A stretch of DNA of 64,000 nt from the NCBI GenBank assembly GCA_963851105.1, contig CAWKNP010000008.1:62001-126000 (forward strand), given 5' to 3'. The DNA is from DATARN01 sp963851105 (GTDB lineage: Bacteria; Actinomycetota; Acidimicrobiia; Acidimicrobiales; Palsa-688). The notes beneath the pieces are model-generated. The model was given only the letters and a program-made list of their open reading frames with translations, was not told the DNA's origin and made no database searches. Below are positions 52,980 through 61,446 of this stretch, piece after piece. How positions within the stretch are numbered: the first letter of the stretch is position 1; each line of letters begins with the position of its first letter. The position numbers and the translations under genes were made by a program.

Positions 52980-54002
52980 TCACAGCCGGGCGAACAGCCG
53001 TGCCGCCTGCTCCGCGGCCTTCGCCCGCACCTCATCGGCGTCCACCCGAGTGGCGACACCGTCGCGCAGCACCTTCTCCCCCGCCACCGTCACGTCCCGC
53101 GCCCGGACACCGGTCGTGAACGCCGCCCGCCAGGGGTCGCCGGCGCCGGGGCGGTCCCACACCACTTCGTCCGATGCCGCCTCCGGCACCAGGCAGTAGC
53201 CCGCCTGCAGCCACGACCAGGCCACTAGCGGTGAGGCCGAGACGTCGTCCTCCCGGTGCCGGGCGTACGCCAAGCGGAACTCCTCCATCATGTCCGCCCC
53301 GATCCCGTCGGTGCCCAGCACCACCCGGTTGCGACGGGCGGCGGGCCGGGCGTAGCCGACCCCATTGTTCATGTTGGACCGGGGATTGTGGGCGATGGTG
53401 CCCGGCAGGTCACGGTCCAGGTGAACGCAGTGGACCAGGAGCCAGTCATCGCGGGCCAGCCCCGCCAGCCGCAAGCCCGCGCCGGCGTCGACGGGCCCCT
53501 CGGCCACGTGGATGTGGACCCCGACCCCCAGATCGACGGCCAGGCCCGCGGCCGCCTCCAAGGTGTCCTGGGAACAGGTAAAGGCTGCGTGGACGCCGAC
53601 CATGCCCCGGCCTCCGCCGCGCAGGTACCGGTCGTTCTCGGCCAGTCCCCGCCGGGCGCCATCGGGCCCGTGACGGTCGGTGACGCCGTAGGCCAAGCAC
53701 GATCGGACGCCGACGGTGGCGCACGCCTCGGCGATCACCGTCAGGCTTCCCTCGATCGCCGACGGCGACTCGTGATGGTCGACGATCGCGGTGGTTCCGC
53801 ACTCCAGCGCCTCCAGCGCGCCGAGCATCGCCGACCACCGGATCATCTCCAGGTCGAGGGCCACGTCGAGGCGCCACCAGATCTGCTCGAGGATGTCAAC
53901 AAACCCCGTCGGTGGCACCGGTGGCGGGGGCATGCCCGGGGCCAGGGCGGAGTAGAGGTGATGGTGGCCGCAGACCAGGCCACCGGTCGTCGCACCGACC
54001 AA
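52980..54002 (-). CDS. SsnA-like amidohydrolase, N-terminally short
   Basis: A 340-residue amidohydrolase-superfamily protein most like putative aminohydrolase SsnA of selenium-dependent xanthine dehydrogenase loci. Metal and active-site elements: GLVCGHHHLYSALAPGMP, TTAIVDHHESPSAIEGSL, VHIHVAEG, LVHCVHLD and VLGTDGIGADM. The usual first ~50 residues, a beta-sandwich strand region before the HxH motif, are absent: the ORF starts at TTG 54002, six bases after the dehydrogenase stop, with an in-frame TGA just upstream. Either this subfamily is naturally short or the 5' end was lost. Probable role: deaminating a purine or purine-derived heterocycle. Confidence 0.8.
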   Translation of the reverse strand: MVGATTGGLVCGHHHLYSALAPGMPPPPVPPTGFVDILEQIWWRLDVALDLEMIRWSAMLGALEALECGTTAIVDHHESPSAIEGSLTVIAEACATVGVRSCLAYGVTDRHGPDGARRGLAENDRYLRGGGRGMVGVHAAFTCSQDTLEAAAGLAVDLGVGVHIHVAEGPVDAGAGLRLAGLARDDWLLVHCVHLDRDLPGTIAHNPRSNMNNGVGYARPAARRNRVVLGTDGIGADMMEEFRLAYARHREDDVSASPLVAWSWLQAGYCLVPEAASDEVVWDRPGAGDPWRAAFTTGVRARDVTVAGEKVLRDGVATRVDADEVRAKAAEQAARLFARL

Positions 54003-54007
54003 GGGAT

Positions 54008-56629
54008 TCAGTCAGAACCGGCGGCGGCCGGGCGTCGGGGTCGCATGGGGAGGGTGTCGCGCCACACCCCGTCGAGGTCGTGGAGGGCGGCCGCCACCGC
54101 CCCCGCGGTGGGCACCAGCCCGATCTCACCCACTCCCTTGATCCCGTACGGGCTTCCCGGCTGGGGCGCCTCGACCAGGTGCACCTCGATCGGAGGAACG
54201 TCCTTCGGGCGCAGGATGTCGAGGCTGCGCAACGTCATGTGCAGGGGTTGCCCGAGCGAATCAGAGGGAAAGTCCTCGGTCAGGGCGTAGCCCAGGCCCA
54301 TGTGGACGCTGCCTTCGATCTGGCCCTCGCACAGCTGCGGGTTGACGGCCTTGCCCACGTCGTGGATGGCCACCACCTTCTCGATGGCACCCGAGGAACG
54401 GTCGATGACGACCATCTGGGCGGCATAGCCGAAGGCGGAGTGGATGACGGGGTGCTCGAGGCCCTCGGTCAAGGAGTTCGTCCAGTCGACCCGGTACTCC
54501 CCGGTGTAGTCGACGTCGACCTGGCAACCCCCCGCCCGGGCGGCGGCGCAGGCCGACCGCACCGCCCCCGCACCCATCAGGGTTCCCCGGCTGCCCGTCG
54601 TCTGGCCGAACCCCAGCTCCCGGGTCGTGTCGACGAGCACCCGGATCCGATCGGCGGAGACCCCCAGCTCCGACACCGCCACCTGCAAGGCAACGGTGTG
54701 GATCCCCTGTCCCATCTCCGTCCAGCCGTGGCGCACCTCGATGGTCCCGTCCCCGCAGAAGCGGACGACGGCCCTGGTGACCTCCTTGAACCCGTTGCCG
54801 AGCCCGGAGTTCTTGAGCCCGAGCCCGAGCCCCACGGCCTTCGCGGGGTCAGCGAGCGCAGCCTCGTACGCGGGTCGTACCGCCTCGAGGCACATCGCCG
54901 CCCCCAAGCACCCGTCGTCCATGATTTGACCGGGGCCCCACACGTCGCCGGGCCCGATGACGTTGCGCCTGCGGATCTCCCATCCGGAGATCCCGACCGC
55001 CGCGGCCAGCCGGTCGAGCACCCCCTCCATGGCGAACTGGGCCTGGTTGGCACCGAAGCCCCGAAAGGCACCGCAGATGGGGTTGTTGGTCCGGGCCGCG
55101 ATGGACTCGACGTCGATCGTGGGGACCCGGTACGGGCCGCTGGCATGGCCCGCGGCACGCTCGAGGACCTTCATCCCGACGCTGGCGTAGGCCCCGGAAT
55201 CGCCGAGCAACCGGCACTTGAGCGCCGTCAGCTCCCCCGACGGCGAGCATCCCGCCCAGTACTCGGCCCGGACGGGGTGGCGCTTGGCATGGATGAGGAG
55301 GCTCTCCTCCCGCGACAGCGTGCACTTGACCGGCTGGTCCAGCAGCCACGCCGCCAGCGCGGTCTGGGCCTGGTTGGCCATGTCCTCCTTGCCCCCGAAG
55401 GCGCCGCCGTTGGAGACCAGCTCGACGGTCACCGCTTCGCGCCCGATCCCGAGAACCGAGGCGATCTGGTTGCGGTCGTCCCAGACGCCCTGGCCGCCGG
55501 AGTACACGTGCAGGCCGCCGCCCGCCACCGGCACCGCCAGCGTGGACTCGGGTTCCAGGAACGCCTGCTCGACCCGCTGGGTCTGGAACACCTGGTGCAC
55601 GACATGGGCCGACGCCGCCAACGCCACCTCGACGTCGACGTCGCCGCGCCGGTAGGCGGAACGGGAAAGGACATTGGAGTCGGTCCCCCACACCGCAATC
55701 GGGCTGTCCCCAGCAATCGCGGCCGCCGCCGACGTCACCGGCGCCAGCACCTCGTAGTCGACCAGCACCAGCGCGGCCGCCGCCCGGGCATGCTCCCGGG
55801 AATCGGCGACGACCACGGCCAGTACGTCGCCCAAATACGAGGTCTGGCCACCCACGGGTATGAAGACCGGCCAGTCCTGGTGGATGATCCCGACCCGCAG
55901 CTCACCGGGCACATCGGCGGCCGTGAACACTCCGACCACGCCCGGCGCCGCCGAGGCGTCACTCGTGGAGATCCCGCGCACCCGAGCGCGGGCGTGGCTG
56001 CTCAGGTGCAACGCGGCATGCAACATCCCCGGCACCCGCATGTCGTCGATGTAGTCCCGGTCCCCCAGCGTCAGGGCCTGGGCCTCGTACTTGGCCGCGC
56101 GCGTCCCCACGCCCCCCGCCGGGGCGGCCACCGAGGGCTGAGCACCCTGGGCGATCATCTCGATGGCGTCGAGGATCTTCACGTACCCGGTGCACCGGCA
56201 CAGGTGGGCGCCCAGGTGCCGGGCCATCTCCTCGCGGGTCAGGGCGGCACCCTTCTTGTCGATCTGGGCCTTGGCCCGCACCACGATGCCGGGAATGCAG
56301 AAACCGCACTGCAGCCCCCCGCACGCCGCGAACGCCGTCGCAAACCGGTCCCGCTCCTCGGCAGGCAGCCCTTCGACGGTGCCGATGCTGCGCCCTGCCG
56401 CCTTGGCGACGGGGTACTGGCAGCTGACCTGGGCCTTGCCGTCGATGAGCACGGTGCAGCACCCGCATTGGCCCGTCGGCGAGCAGCCGTCCTTGGCCGC
56501 GGTGAGATCCAGCTCCTCGCGCAGCGCGGCCAGGAGGTGGGGGTGATCCCCCCGCACCGAGACCGGCGACCCATTGACGGTGAAGGTGACGACTGCGGTG
56601 TTAGAACCGCTCGTGTCCACGGCAGTCAC
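54008..56629 (-). CDS. Fused selenium-type xanthine dehydrogenase (2Fe-2S plus molybdenum subunits)
   Basis: An 873-residue molybdenum hydroxylase from GTG 56629, with GAGGAGG five bases upstream; the start overlaps the previous stop (GTGA). Residues 49-58 CSPTGQCGCC bind the plant-type 2Fe-2S cluster; CGGLQCGFC (103-111) and CRC (144-146) bind the second. From about 180 on comes the molybdopterin domain: GGAFGGKED, CGAFRGFGANQAQFAMEG, HGWTEMGQGIHT, GTLMGAGAV and GIKGVGEIGLVPT with the catalytic Glu. There is no FAD domain. This single-chain layout is that of TIGR03311 (Se-dependent XDH). It hydroxylates hypoxanthine/xanthine or another heterocycle. The selenium here is a labile Mo ligand, not selenocysteine. 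Confidence 0.9.
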   Translation of the reverse strand: MTAVDTSGSNTAVVTFTVNGSPVSVRGDHPHLLAALREELDLTAAKDGCSPTGQCGCCTVLIDGKAQVSCQYPVAKAAGRSIGTVEGLPAEERDRFATAFAACGGLQCGFCIPGIVVRAKAQIDKKGAALTREEMARHLGAHLCRCTGYVKILDAIEMIAQGAQPSVAAPAGGVGTRAAKYEAQALTLGDRDYIDDMRVPGMLHAALHLSSHARARVRGISTSDASAAPGVVGVFTAADVPGELRVGIIHQDWPVFIPVGGQTSYLGDVLAVVVADSREHARAAAALVLVDYEVLAPVTSAAAAIAGDSPIAVWGTDSNVLSRSAYRRGDVDVEVALAASAHVVHQVFQTQRVEQAFLEPESTLAVPVAGGGLHVYSGGQGVWDDRNQIASVLGIGREAVTVELVSNGGAFGGKEDMANQAQTALAAWLLDQPVKCTLSREESLLIHAKRHPVRAEYWAGCSPSGELTALKCRLLGDSGAYASVGMKVLERAAGHASGPYRVPTIDVESIAARTNNPICGAFRGFGANQAQFAMEGVLDRLAAAVGISGWEIRRRNVIGPGDVWGPGQIMDDGCLGAAMCLEAVRPAYEAALADPAKAVGLGLGLKNSGLGNGFKEVTRAVVRFCGDGTIEVRHGWTEMGQGIHTVALQVAVSELGVSADRIRVLVDTTRELGFGQTTGSRGTLMGAGAVRSACAAARAGGCQVDVDYTGEYRVDWTNSLTEGLEHPVIHSAFGYAAQMVVIDRSSGAIEKVVAIHDVGKAVNPQLCEGQIEGSVHMGLGYALTEDFPSDSLGQPLHMTLRSLDILRPKDVPPIEVHLVEAPQPGSPYGIKGVGEIGLVPTAGAVAAALHDLDGVWRDTLPMRPRRPAAAGSD

Positions 56630-57564
56630 GGAACCTCCTCGGGCGGCGCGACGGCGCCCCGCCGGCTGGTGATCAGTCCGTAGTGCTCGATCATGCGGTA
56701 ACGCTCGAAGTCGAACAACGTGTCCTTGTAATGGGCGCACAGGTCGAGGTCGCAGGCGGCCACCACCACTTCGTCGCCCGAACCCCTCGCCGAGGCCACG
56801 ATCTGGCCCGACGGGGCGATGATGCAGCTGTCGCCCAGCATCTCGACGCCCTCCTCGCACCCCGCCTTGGCGGTGGCCACCACCCAGGTGCCGTTCTGGT
56901 AGGCGCCGGACTGCATGACGAGCGAATTGTGGAACCCCTGCAAGGGATCCTGTGAGGGATCAGGCGGATAGTGCATCGGTGTGTTGTAGCCACACAGAAT
57001 CAGCTCGACTCCTTGCAGGCCCATTATCCGGTACGTCTCAGGCCAGCGGCGGTCGTTGCAGATCATCATCCCGATCACGCCCCCGAAGCAGCGCCACACA
57101 CCGAACCCCGCCTCACCGGGCGAAAAGTAGCGCCGCTCCAAATGCTGGAAGGGCCGCCACGGCTCGTGCTCGCGGTGGCCCGGCAGGTGGACCTTGCGGA
57201 AGGTGGCCACCACCGAGCCGTCCCCGGCCACCAGGATCTGGCTGTTGAAGCGATCGCCGGAGGGGGTCAGCTCGGCGTAGCCGAGCGAAAAACCGACGCC
57301 GAGTGCGGCTGCCTCCTCGAACAGCGCCTTGGTCTCCGGTCCCGGCATCTCGGTCTCGTACCAGCTGTCCAACTCGCCGCGGTCTTCGATGTACCACCGA
57401 GGGAAAAAGCTGGTCAGCGCCAACTCGGGAAACACCACCAGCTGGCACCCCTGGTCCGAAGCCTCCCGCAGCAGCGCCAGGAGCCGCTCGACCACCGCCG
57501 CCCGGGACTCGTGGCGCGCCACCGGCCCGAGCTGTCCTGCGGCCACGATCACGGTCCGGCTCAA
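56626..57564 (-). CDS. Nitrilase-superfamily N-carbamoyl amidohydrolase
   Basis: A 312-residue CN-hydrolase. The Glu-Lys-Cys triad is visible: Glu in LVVFPELALTSFFPRW, Lys in FRKVHLPGHREHEPW and Cys in GMMICNDRRWPETYR. FFPRW, NTPMHYPPD and HFDxERYR-like FDFERYRMIEHYG place it with N-carbamoyl-D-amino acid hydrolases. TTG 57564 overlaps the AllC-like stop (TTGA), so I use it as start. It would hydrolyse an N-carbamoyl compound to amine, CO2 and ammonia. Confidence 0.88.
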   Translation of the reverse strand: MSRTVIVAAGQLGPVARHESRAAVVERLLALLREASDQGCQLVVFPELALTSFFPRWYIEDRGELDSWYETEMPGPETKALFEEAAALGVGFSLGYAELTPSGDRFNSQILVAGDGSVVATFRKVHLPGHREHEPWRPFQHLERRYFSPGEAGFGVWRCFGGVIGMMICNDRRWPETYRIMGLQGVELILCGYNTPMHYPPDPSQDPLQGFHNSLVMQSGAYQNGTWVVATAKAGCEEGVEMLGDSCIIAPSGQIVASARGSGDEVVVAACDLDLCAHYKDTLFDFERYRMIEHYGLITSRRGAVAPPEEVP

Positions 57565-58784
57565 GACGCCAACCTCGCGACGACCTGCAGCAGCACGTCG
57601 GCGCCCGCCACCACGTCGGCGGGGGCGGTGTACTCCGCCGGGTTGTGGCTGATCCCGCCCACACTGGGGACGAACACCATGCCCGCCGGGCACACCCGGG
57701 CCAGCATCTGGGCATCATGGCCGGCGCCCGACGGCATCCGCAGCGTGGAGAATCCAAGACCGGCGGCGGCGCCCTCCACAAGGGCGACCACGCCGGGATC
57801 GAAGTCGACCGGTGCGAAGCGGGCCAGCGACCGGGCGGCGATGTGCACGCCTTCATCGGCCGCCAGTTGCCGGGAAAAAAGGGCGAGGTGTTCCTCGGCC
57901 TGGTATAGCGCAGTCGCGTCGGTGTTGCGCAGGTCGACGGTGATCGTGGACCAACCCGGGACCACGTTGATCAGGTCGGGGTGCACACGAATCGAGCCGA
58001 CCGTCGCCACCTGGGAAGGACCCATCCCTTTTGCCAGGTCCCGGACGAACGTCGCCACCGCCGCCGCCGCGTAGCCGGCGTCATGGCGGAGGGCCATCGG
58101 GGTCGTGCCGGCGTGATTGGACTGGCCGGTGATCACGAGCTCTTGCCACGAGATGCCCTGGACCCCTTCCACCACGCCGATGTCGATGCCTCGATCCTCG
58201 AGAACGGGGCCCTGTTCGATGTGCAGCTCGACGTAGGCGTGGGGCGGCGGCCCCGGGCAGGGTTGGGCGCCGAGGTAGCCGATGCGGGCCAACTCGTCGC
58301 CGACGCGGGCGCCGTCGATGGCCACGATGTCATGCGCCGCCTCCACCGTCAGGCCGCCGGCGTAGGTCAGGGAGCCCAGCATGTCGGGGGCGAAACGGGA
58401 CCCCTCCTCGTCGGTGAAAAACGCCACCGCCAGCGGCCGGCGCAGGCCTTCGCCCGATTCCATGAGCGATTCGATCACCTCGAGGCCGGCGAGGACCCCG
58501 AGATTGCCGTCGTAGCGGCCGCCGGTGCGGACGGTGTCGATGTGCGATCCCATCATGACCGGTGCCCCGCCGCCCCCCCATTGGGCGATGACGTTGCCGA
58601 TGGCGTCGATGCGGACGTCGAGGTCGAGCTGGCGGAACCAGGAAACCACCAGGTCCCTTCCCGCCTTGTCCTCGTCGGTGAGGGCCAACCGGCAGCTACC
58701 GCCACCTTCGATGGCGCCGATCGCAGCCAGTGCTCCGAGGCGCGCCAAGAGGCGGTCACCGTTGACCCGCACCGTGGTGGTCAT
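57561..58784 (-). CDS. M20-family hydantoinase/carbamoylase (AllC-like Zn hydrolase)
   Basis: A 407-residue metallo-amidohydrolase. GSHIDTVRTGGRYDGNLGVLAGLEVIESL holds the first zinc His and the bridging Asp; AVAFFTDEEGSRF the catalytic Glu pair; VELHIEQGPVLEDRGIDIGVVEGVQG, GQSNHAGTTPMALRHDAG and SGAGHDAQMLA the remaining motifs. This pattern is that of allantoate amidohydrolase, ureidoglycolate hydrolase, N-carbamoyl-L-amino acid hydrolase and beta-ureidopropionase; I cannot separate these by eye. First gene of the minus operon, divergent from its probable regulator. Confidence 0.9.
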   Translation of the reverse strand: MTTTVRVNGDRLLARLGALAAIGAIEGGGSCRLALTDEDKAGRDLVVSWFRQLDLDVRIDAIGNVIAQWGGGGAPVMMGSHIDTVRTGGRYDGNLGVLAGLEVIESLMESGEGLRRPLAVAFFTDEEGSRFAPDMLGSLTYAGGLTVEAAHDIVAIDGARVGDELARIGYLGAQPCPGPPPHAYVELHIEQGPVLEDRGIDIGVVEGVQGISWQELVITGQSNHAGTTPMALRHDAGYAAAAVATFVRDLAKGMGPSQVATVGSIRVHPDLINVVPGWSTITVDLRNTDATALYQAEEHLALFSRQLAADEGVHIAARSLARFAPVDFDPGVVALVEGAAAGLGFSTLRMPSGAGHDAQMLARVCPAGMVFVPSVGGISHNPAEYTAPADVVAGADVLLQVVARLAS

Positions 58785-58798
58785 TTCGTGCCGTGGTA

Positions 58799-58813
58799 TT
58801 TACAAGTTGTAAA
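58799..58813. promoter_or_regulatory. Perfect 15-bp palindromic operator candidate
   Basis: TTTACAAGTTGTAAA, two 7-base arms around a central G, lies midway in the 63 bases between the AllC-like operon start (58784, minus) and the regulator start (58848, plus). It is the only AT-rich stretch in this GC-rich region. The most economical reading is that the divergent HTH protein binds it and controls both directions. Confidence 0.72.
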
Positions 58814-58847
58814 CTCCCGATCGACGTCCTGTCAAGCCGGGGGCCAG

Positions 58848-59456
58848 ATGGAAGTACGACTGGAATTCACCGTCGAGCCATTCGTGGAGGGCGCCCCCGG
58901 ACCCCACGTGCAGGCCGCAGTCGCCGTGGCCCGCAGCCGAGGCCTCGATCCCGAGATGGGTCCGTTCGCGACGACCGTCGAGGGCCCCGCGGGCGAGGTG
59001 CTGGCGCTGCTGCCCGTCCTGGTGGGCGCGGCGGTGGACGCGGGCGCCAGCCGGGTGGCACTGGCGGTTTCGCCCCTCGTCCCGGCGCTCGTGCCCAGCC
59101 ATCCCTTCCTCGATGCCCTGGCCCCCCTGGCGGCGGCCCTCGACGCCTCGGTCGTCGCGCCCGGCGACGTGGCGCCCGGCGACATCCCGCTGGCCTTCGA
59201 GGGCGAGGTCGTGGCCGGTTTCCGCCTGCCCCGGGCGCGGGGGATGCTCGACCGCCTGATCGCCGAGGTGGAACGGGAGCTCGGCGCCAAGCTGGCCGCA
59301 CTGAGCCGCGAGGACAAGCAACGGGCGGTGAAGCTGCTCAACGACCGGGGCGCCTTCAGCCTGCGCCGTTCCGTCGAGGACGTGGCCGACGCCTTGGCGG
59401 TGAGCCGCATCACGGTTTACAACTACCTCAACGCCGTCACCCGCCAGGTCCTCTGA
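58848..59456 (+). CDS. YkoF/thiamine-binding-like domain fused to YheO/DauR-type helix-turn-helix regulator
   Basis: A 202-residue protein from ATG 58848. Residues 1-80 (FTVEPFVEGAPGPHVQAAVAVARSRGLDPEMGPFATTVEGPAGEVL ... AGASRVALAVS) read like the ferredoxin-like MTH1187/YkoF fold: a long helix, then GP-TTVEG, then a second helix. That fold binds thiamine-type ligands in YkoF. Residues about 145-200 match the YheO-like (HTH_22) domain of DauR: EDKQRAVKLLNDRGAFSLRRSVEDVADALAVSRITVYNYLN. I infer a ligand-sensing repressor or activator of the two nitrogen-salvage operons. The ribokinase gene follows after one base. Confidence 0.75.
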   Translation: MEVRLEFTVEPFVEGAPGPHVQAAVAVARSRGLDPEMGPFATTVEGPAGEVLALLPVLVGAAVDAGASRVALAVSPLVPALVPSHPFLDALAPLAAALDASVVAPGDVAPGDIPLAFEGEVVAGFRLPRARGMLDRLIAEVERELGAKLAALSREDKQRAVKLLNDRGAFSLRRSVEDVADALAVSRITVYNYLNAVTRQVL

Positions 59457-59457
59457 C

Positions 59458-60360
59458 GTGTCCCGGGTGATCGTCGTGGGCAGCATCAACATGGATGTGG
59501 TCGCGCTGGCGCCGCACCATCCCGAGGTCGGCGAGACGGTGCTCGGGACCGAGTTGCGCTTCGCCCCCGGCGGTAAGGGTTCCAACCAGGCGGTCGCCGC
59601 GTCCCGGTTGAAGGCGCCTACCGAACTGGTCGGCCGGGTGGGCCGCGACGTGTTCGGTGACTCGTTGCTCGCGTTCCTGGCGGCGGAGAAAGTGGGCCGC
59701 AGCGCAGTGCGCCAACTCGACGACGTGGCCACTGGCACCGCGTTGATCGTGGTGGGGGCGAGCGGGGACAACACCGTCGTCGCCGTGCCAGGAGCCAACT
59801 TCGCCATGACGCCGGCCGACGTCGATGCCGTGGGCGTCGATGTCGACGACGTCGTCGTCGTGCAGTTCGAGCTGCCCCTGGCAGTCACCTACGCCGCGCT
59901 GTCGCGGGGCCGGCGCAACGGTGCCCGCACCATCCTCAATCCCGCTCCCGCCAAGGCGGCGCCGCCCGAACTGCTGCGGCTGGCCGACTTCTTAGTGGTC
60001 AACGAGACCGAGCTGGCGTTTTTCGCCCCCGGGGACCACCGTTCTGACGGCGACATCGAGGAAGGTTTGCGAACCTTCCGCCAGCGGCCCGAGCAGGTGG
60101 TGATCGCAACGTTGGGCGCCGGGGGCGCCACCGCCCTGATCGGCTCGTCGCTGTTGCGGGTGCGAGGCCGGGAGGTTCCTGTCGTCGACACGACGGGCGC
60201 CGGGGACTGCTTCGTGGGTGCCCTGGCGGCGGCGCTGTGCTCGTGGGCCGACGTCGAGGACGCGATCCATTTCGCCAACCTGGCGGCGTCGGTGGCTGTC
60301 CAGCGCTTCGGCGCGGGCAGCGGGATGCCGGTGCTCGCCGATGTCGAAGGGCTGAGCTGA
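59458..60360 (+). CDS. rbsK: Ribokinase (PfkB family)
   Basis: A 300-residue ribokinase. VGSINMDVV, LRFAPGGKGSNQAVAASRL, LNPAPAKAAPPELLRLADFLVVNETE and VVDTTGAGDCFVGALAAAL are the ribokinase-specific motifs, including the GGKGxNQ sugar loop and the catalytic Asp in GAGD. It phosphorylates ribose to ribose-5-phosphate, the sugar freed by the nucleoside hydrolase encoded downstream. Confidence 0.92.
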   Translation: MSRVIVVGSINMDVVALAPHHPEVGETVLGTELRFAPGGKGSNQAVAASRLKAPTELVGRVGRDVFGDSLLAFLAAEKVGRSAVRQLDDVATGTALIVVGASGDNTVVAVPGANFAMTPADVDAVGVDVDDVVVVQFELPLAVTYAALSRGRRNGARTILNPAPAKAAPPELLRLADFLVVNETELAFFAPGDHRSDGDIEEGLRTFRQRPEQVVIATLGAGGATALIGSSLLRVRGREVPVVDTTGAGDCFVGALAAALCSWADVEDAIHFANLAASVAVQRFGAGSGMPVLADVEGLS

Positions 60361-60449
60361 ATGAAGTCGCTGTCGCCGGTTGCCCCCGCCTCGTCGCGTC
60401 GGGCAGCCTGTTTGGCTTTTCCCCCATCCGCCTGTCGTGGAAAGGACAC

Positions 60450-61433
60450 ATGCCCCGCCCTGTGATCATCGATACCGACGGCGGGGTCGACGACGCGGCC
60501 GCGTTGTGGTGGGCGCTCCTCGACCCCGCGCTCGACGTGGTCGCGGTCACGGTGGTGTGGGGCAATGTCGACCTCGAGCGGGCGTGGCGCAGTGTGGCCC
60601 GGGTGCTCGTCGCCGCCGGGCGCGGCGACATCCCGATCGCGGTCGGGGCCGAGGGGCCGGTGGGCGTGGCCCCCGCGCTGCGGCCCGCCACCTTCATCCA
60701 CGGAGACGACGGGCTCGGCAACACCACCTTGGGGCTGCCCGACCCGCCGGTGGTGCCGGTGGACGAACCGGCCCCCGCGCTGCTGCGGCGCCTGTGCCGG
60801 GCGCGGCCGGGCAAGGTTTCGGTGGTCACGATCGGGCCCCTGTCGAACCTTGGCCTGATCCTGGCCGCCGATCCTGGTTTCGCGGCCACCGTGGACGAGC
60901 TGGTCGTCATGGGCGGCTCGGCCCGCGCCGGCGGCAACGCCCTCCCCTGGGGCGAAGCCAACATGGCCCACGACCCGGTCGCGGCGGCGGCAGTGGCCGC
61001 GGCCGGCTGGCGGCGGCCGCCGCTGATGGTCGGCCTCGACGTGACCCGCGAGGCCACACTCACCGACGCCCACTTCGCCCTGCTGGCGTCGCACCGCAGC
61101 GCTGCCGCCGAGTTCCTCGATGCCCCTCTACGGTTCTACCGGGAGTTCGGCTCGGTCCTGACCGCTCCCAACTGCCCGTGCCACGACCTGGTAGCGGTCA
61201 TGGCCCTTTCCGACCCGGGGCTCATCCCCGACGCCCCGGAACTGCCAATGGCGGTCGACACCGCCGGTGGGCCGGCGTGGGGAGCGACCGTGGTCGACTT
61301 CAGGGCCCCCGCCATCGCCCGGCTGCGGGGATCGGAGCAGGACCAGGCGTCCGGTTTCGGGCTGTGGCGGGTGGGCCTCGGCGCCGACGTGGCCCGCTTC
61401 CGCGACCAGGCCGCCTCGTTGTTCGGCGGCTGA
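60450..61433 (+). CDS. Inosine-uridine-preferring nucleoside hydrolase
   Basis: A 327-residue IunH-family protein from ATG 60450 with GGAAAGGA seven bases upstream. IIDTDGGVDDAAALWWAL is the calcium-binding DxDxxxDD motif; VVTIGPLSNLGLILAADP, MGGSARAGGNALPWGEANMAHDPVAA and PCHDLVAVMAL complete the active site. It hydrolyses nucleosides to base plus free ribose, which explains the upstream ribokinase. It provides a phosphate-independent alternative to the PNP/DeoA route at 29-45 kb. Confidence 0.92.
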   Translation: MPRPVIIDTDGGVDDAAALWWALLDPALDVVAVTVVWGNVDLERAWRSVARVLVAAGRGDIPIAVGAEGPVGVAPALRPATFIHGDDGLGNTTLGLPDPPVVPVDEPAPALLRRLCRARPGKVSVVTIGPLSNLGLILAADPGFAATVDELVVMGGSARAGGNALPWGEANMAHDPVAAAAVAAAGWRRPPLMVGLDVTREATLTDAHFALLASHRSAAAEFLDAPLRFYREFGSVLTAPNCPCHDLVAVMALSDPGLIPDAPELPMAVDTAGGPAWGATVVDFRAPAIARLRGSEQDQASGFGLWRVGLGADVARFRDQAASLFGG

Positions 61434-61446
61434 TACCGGCATCGCG

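Noticed and set aside
58867..59888. Minus-strand ORFs opposite the regulator and ribokinase
   Set aside because: No recognisable protein features; the plus genes have clear HTH and GAGD motifs.
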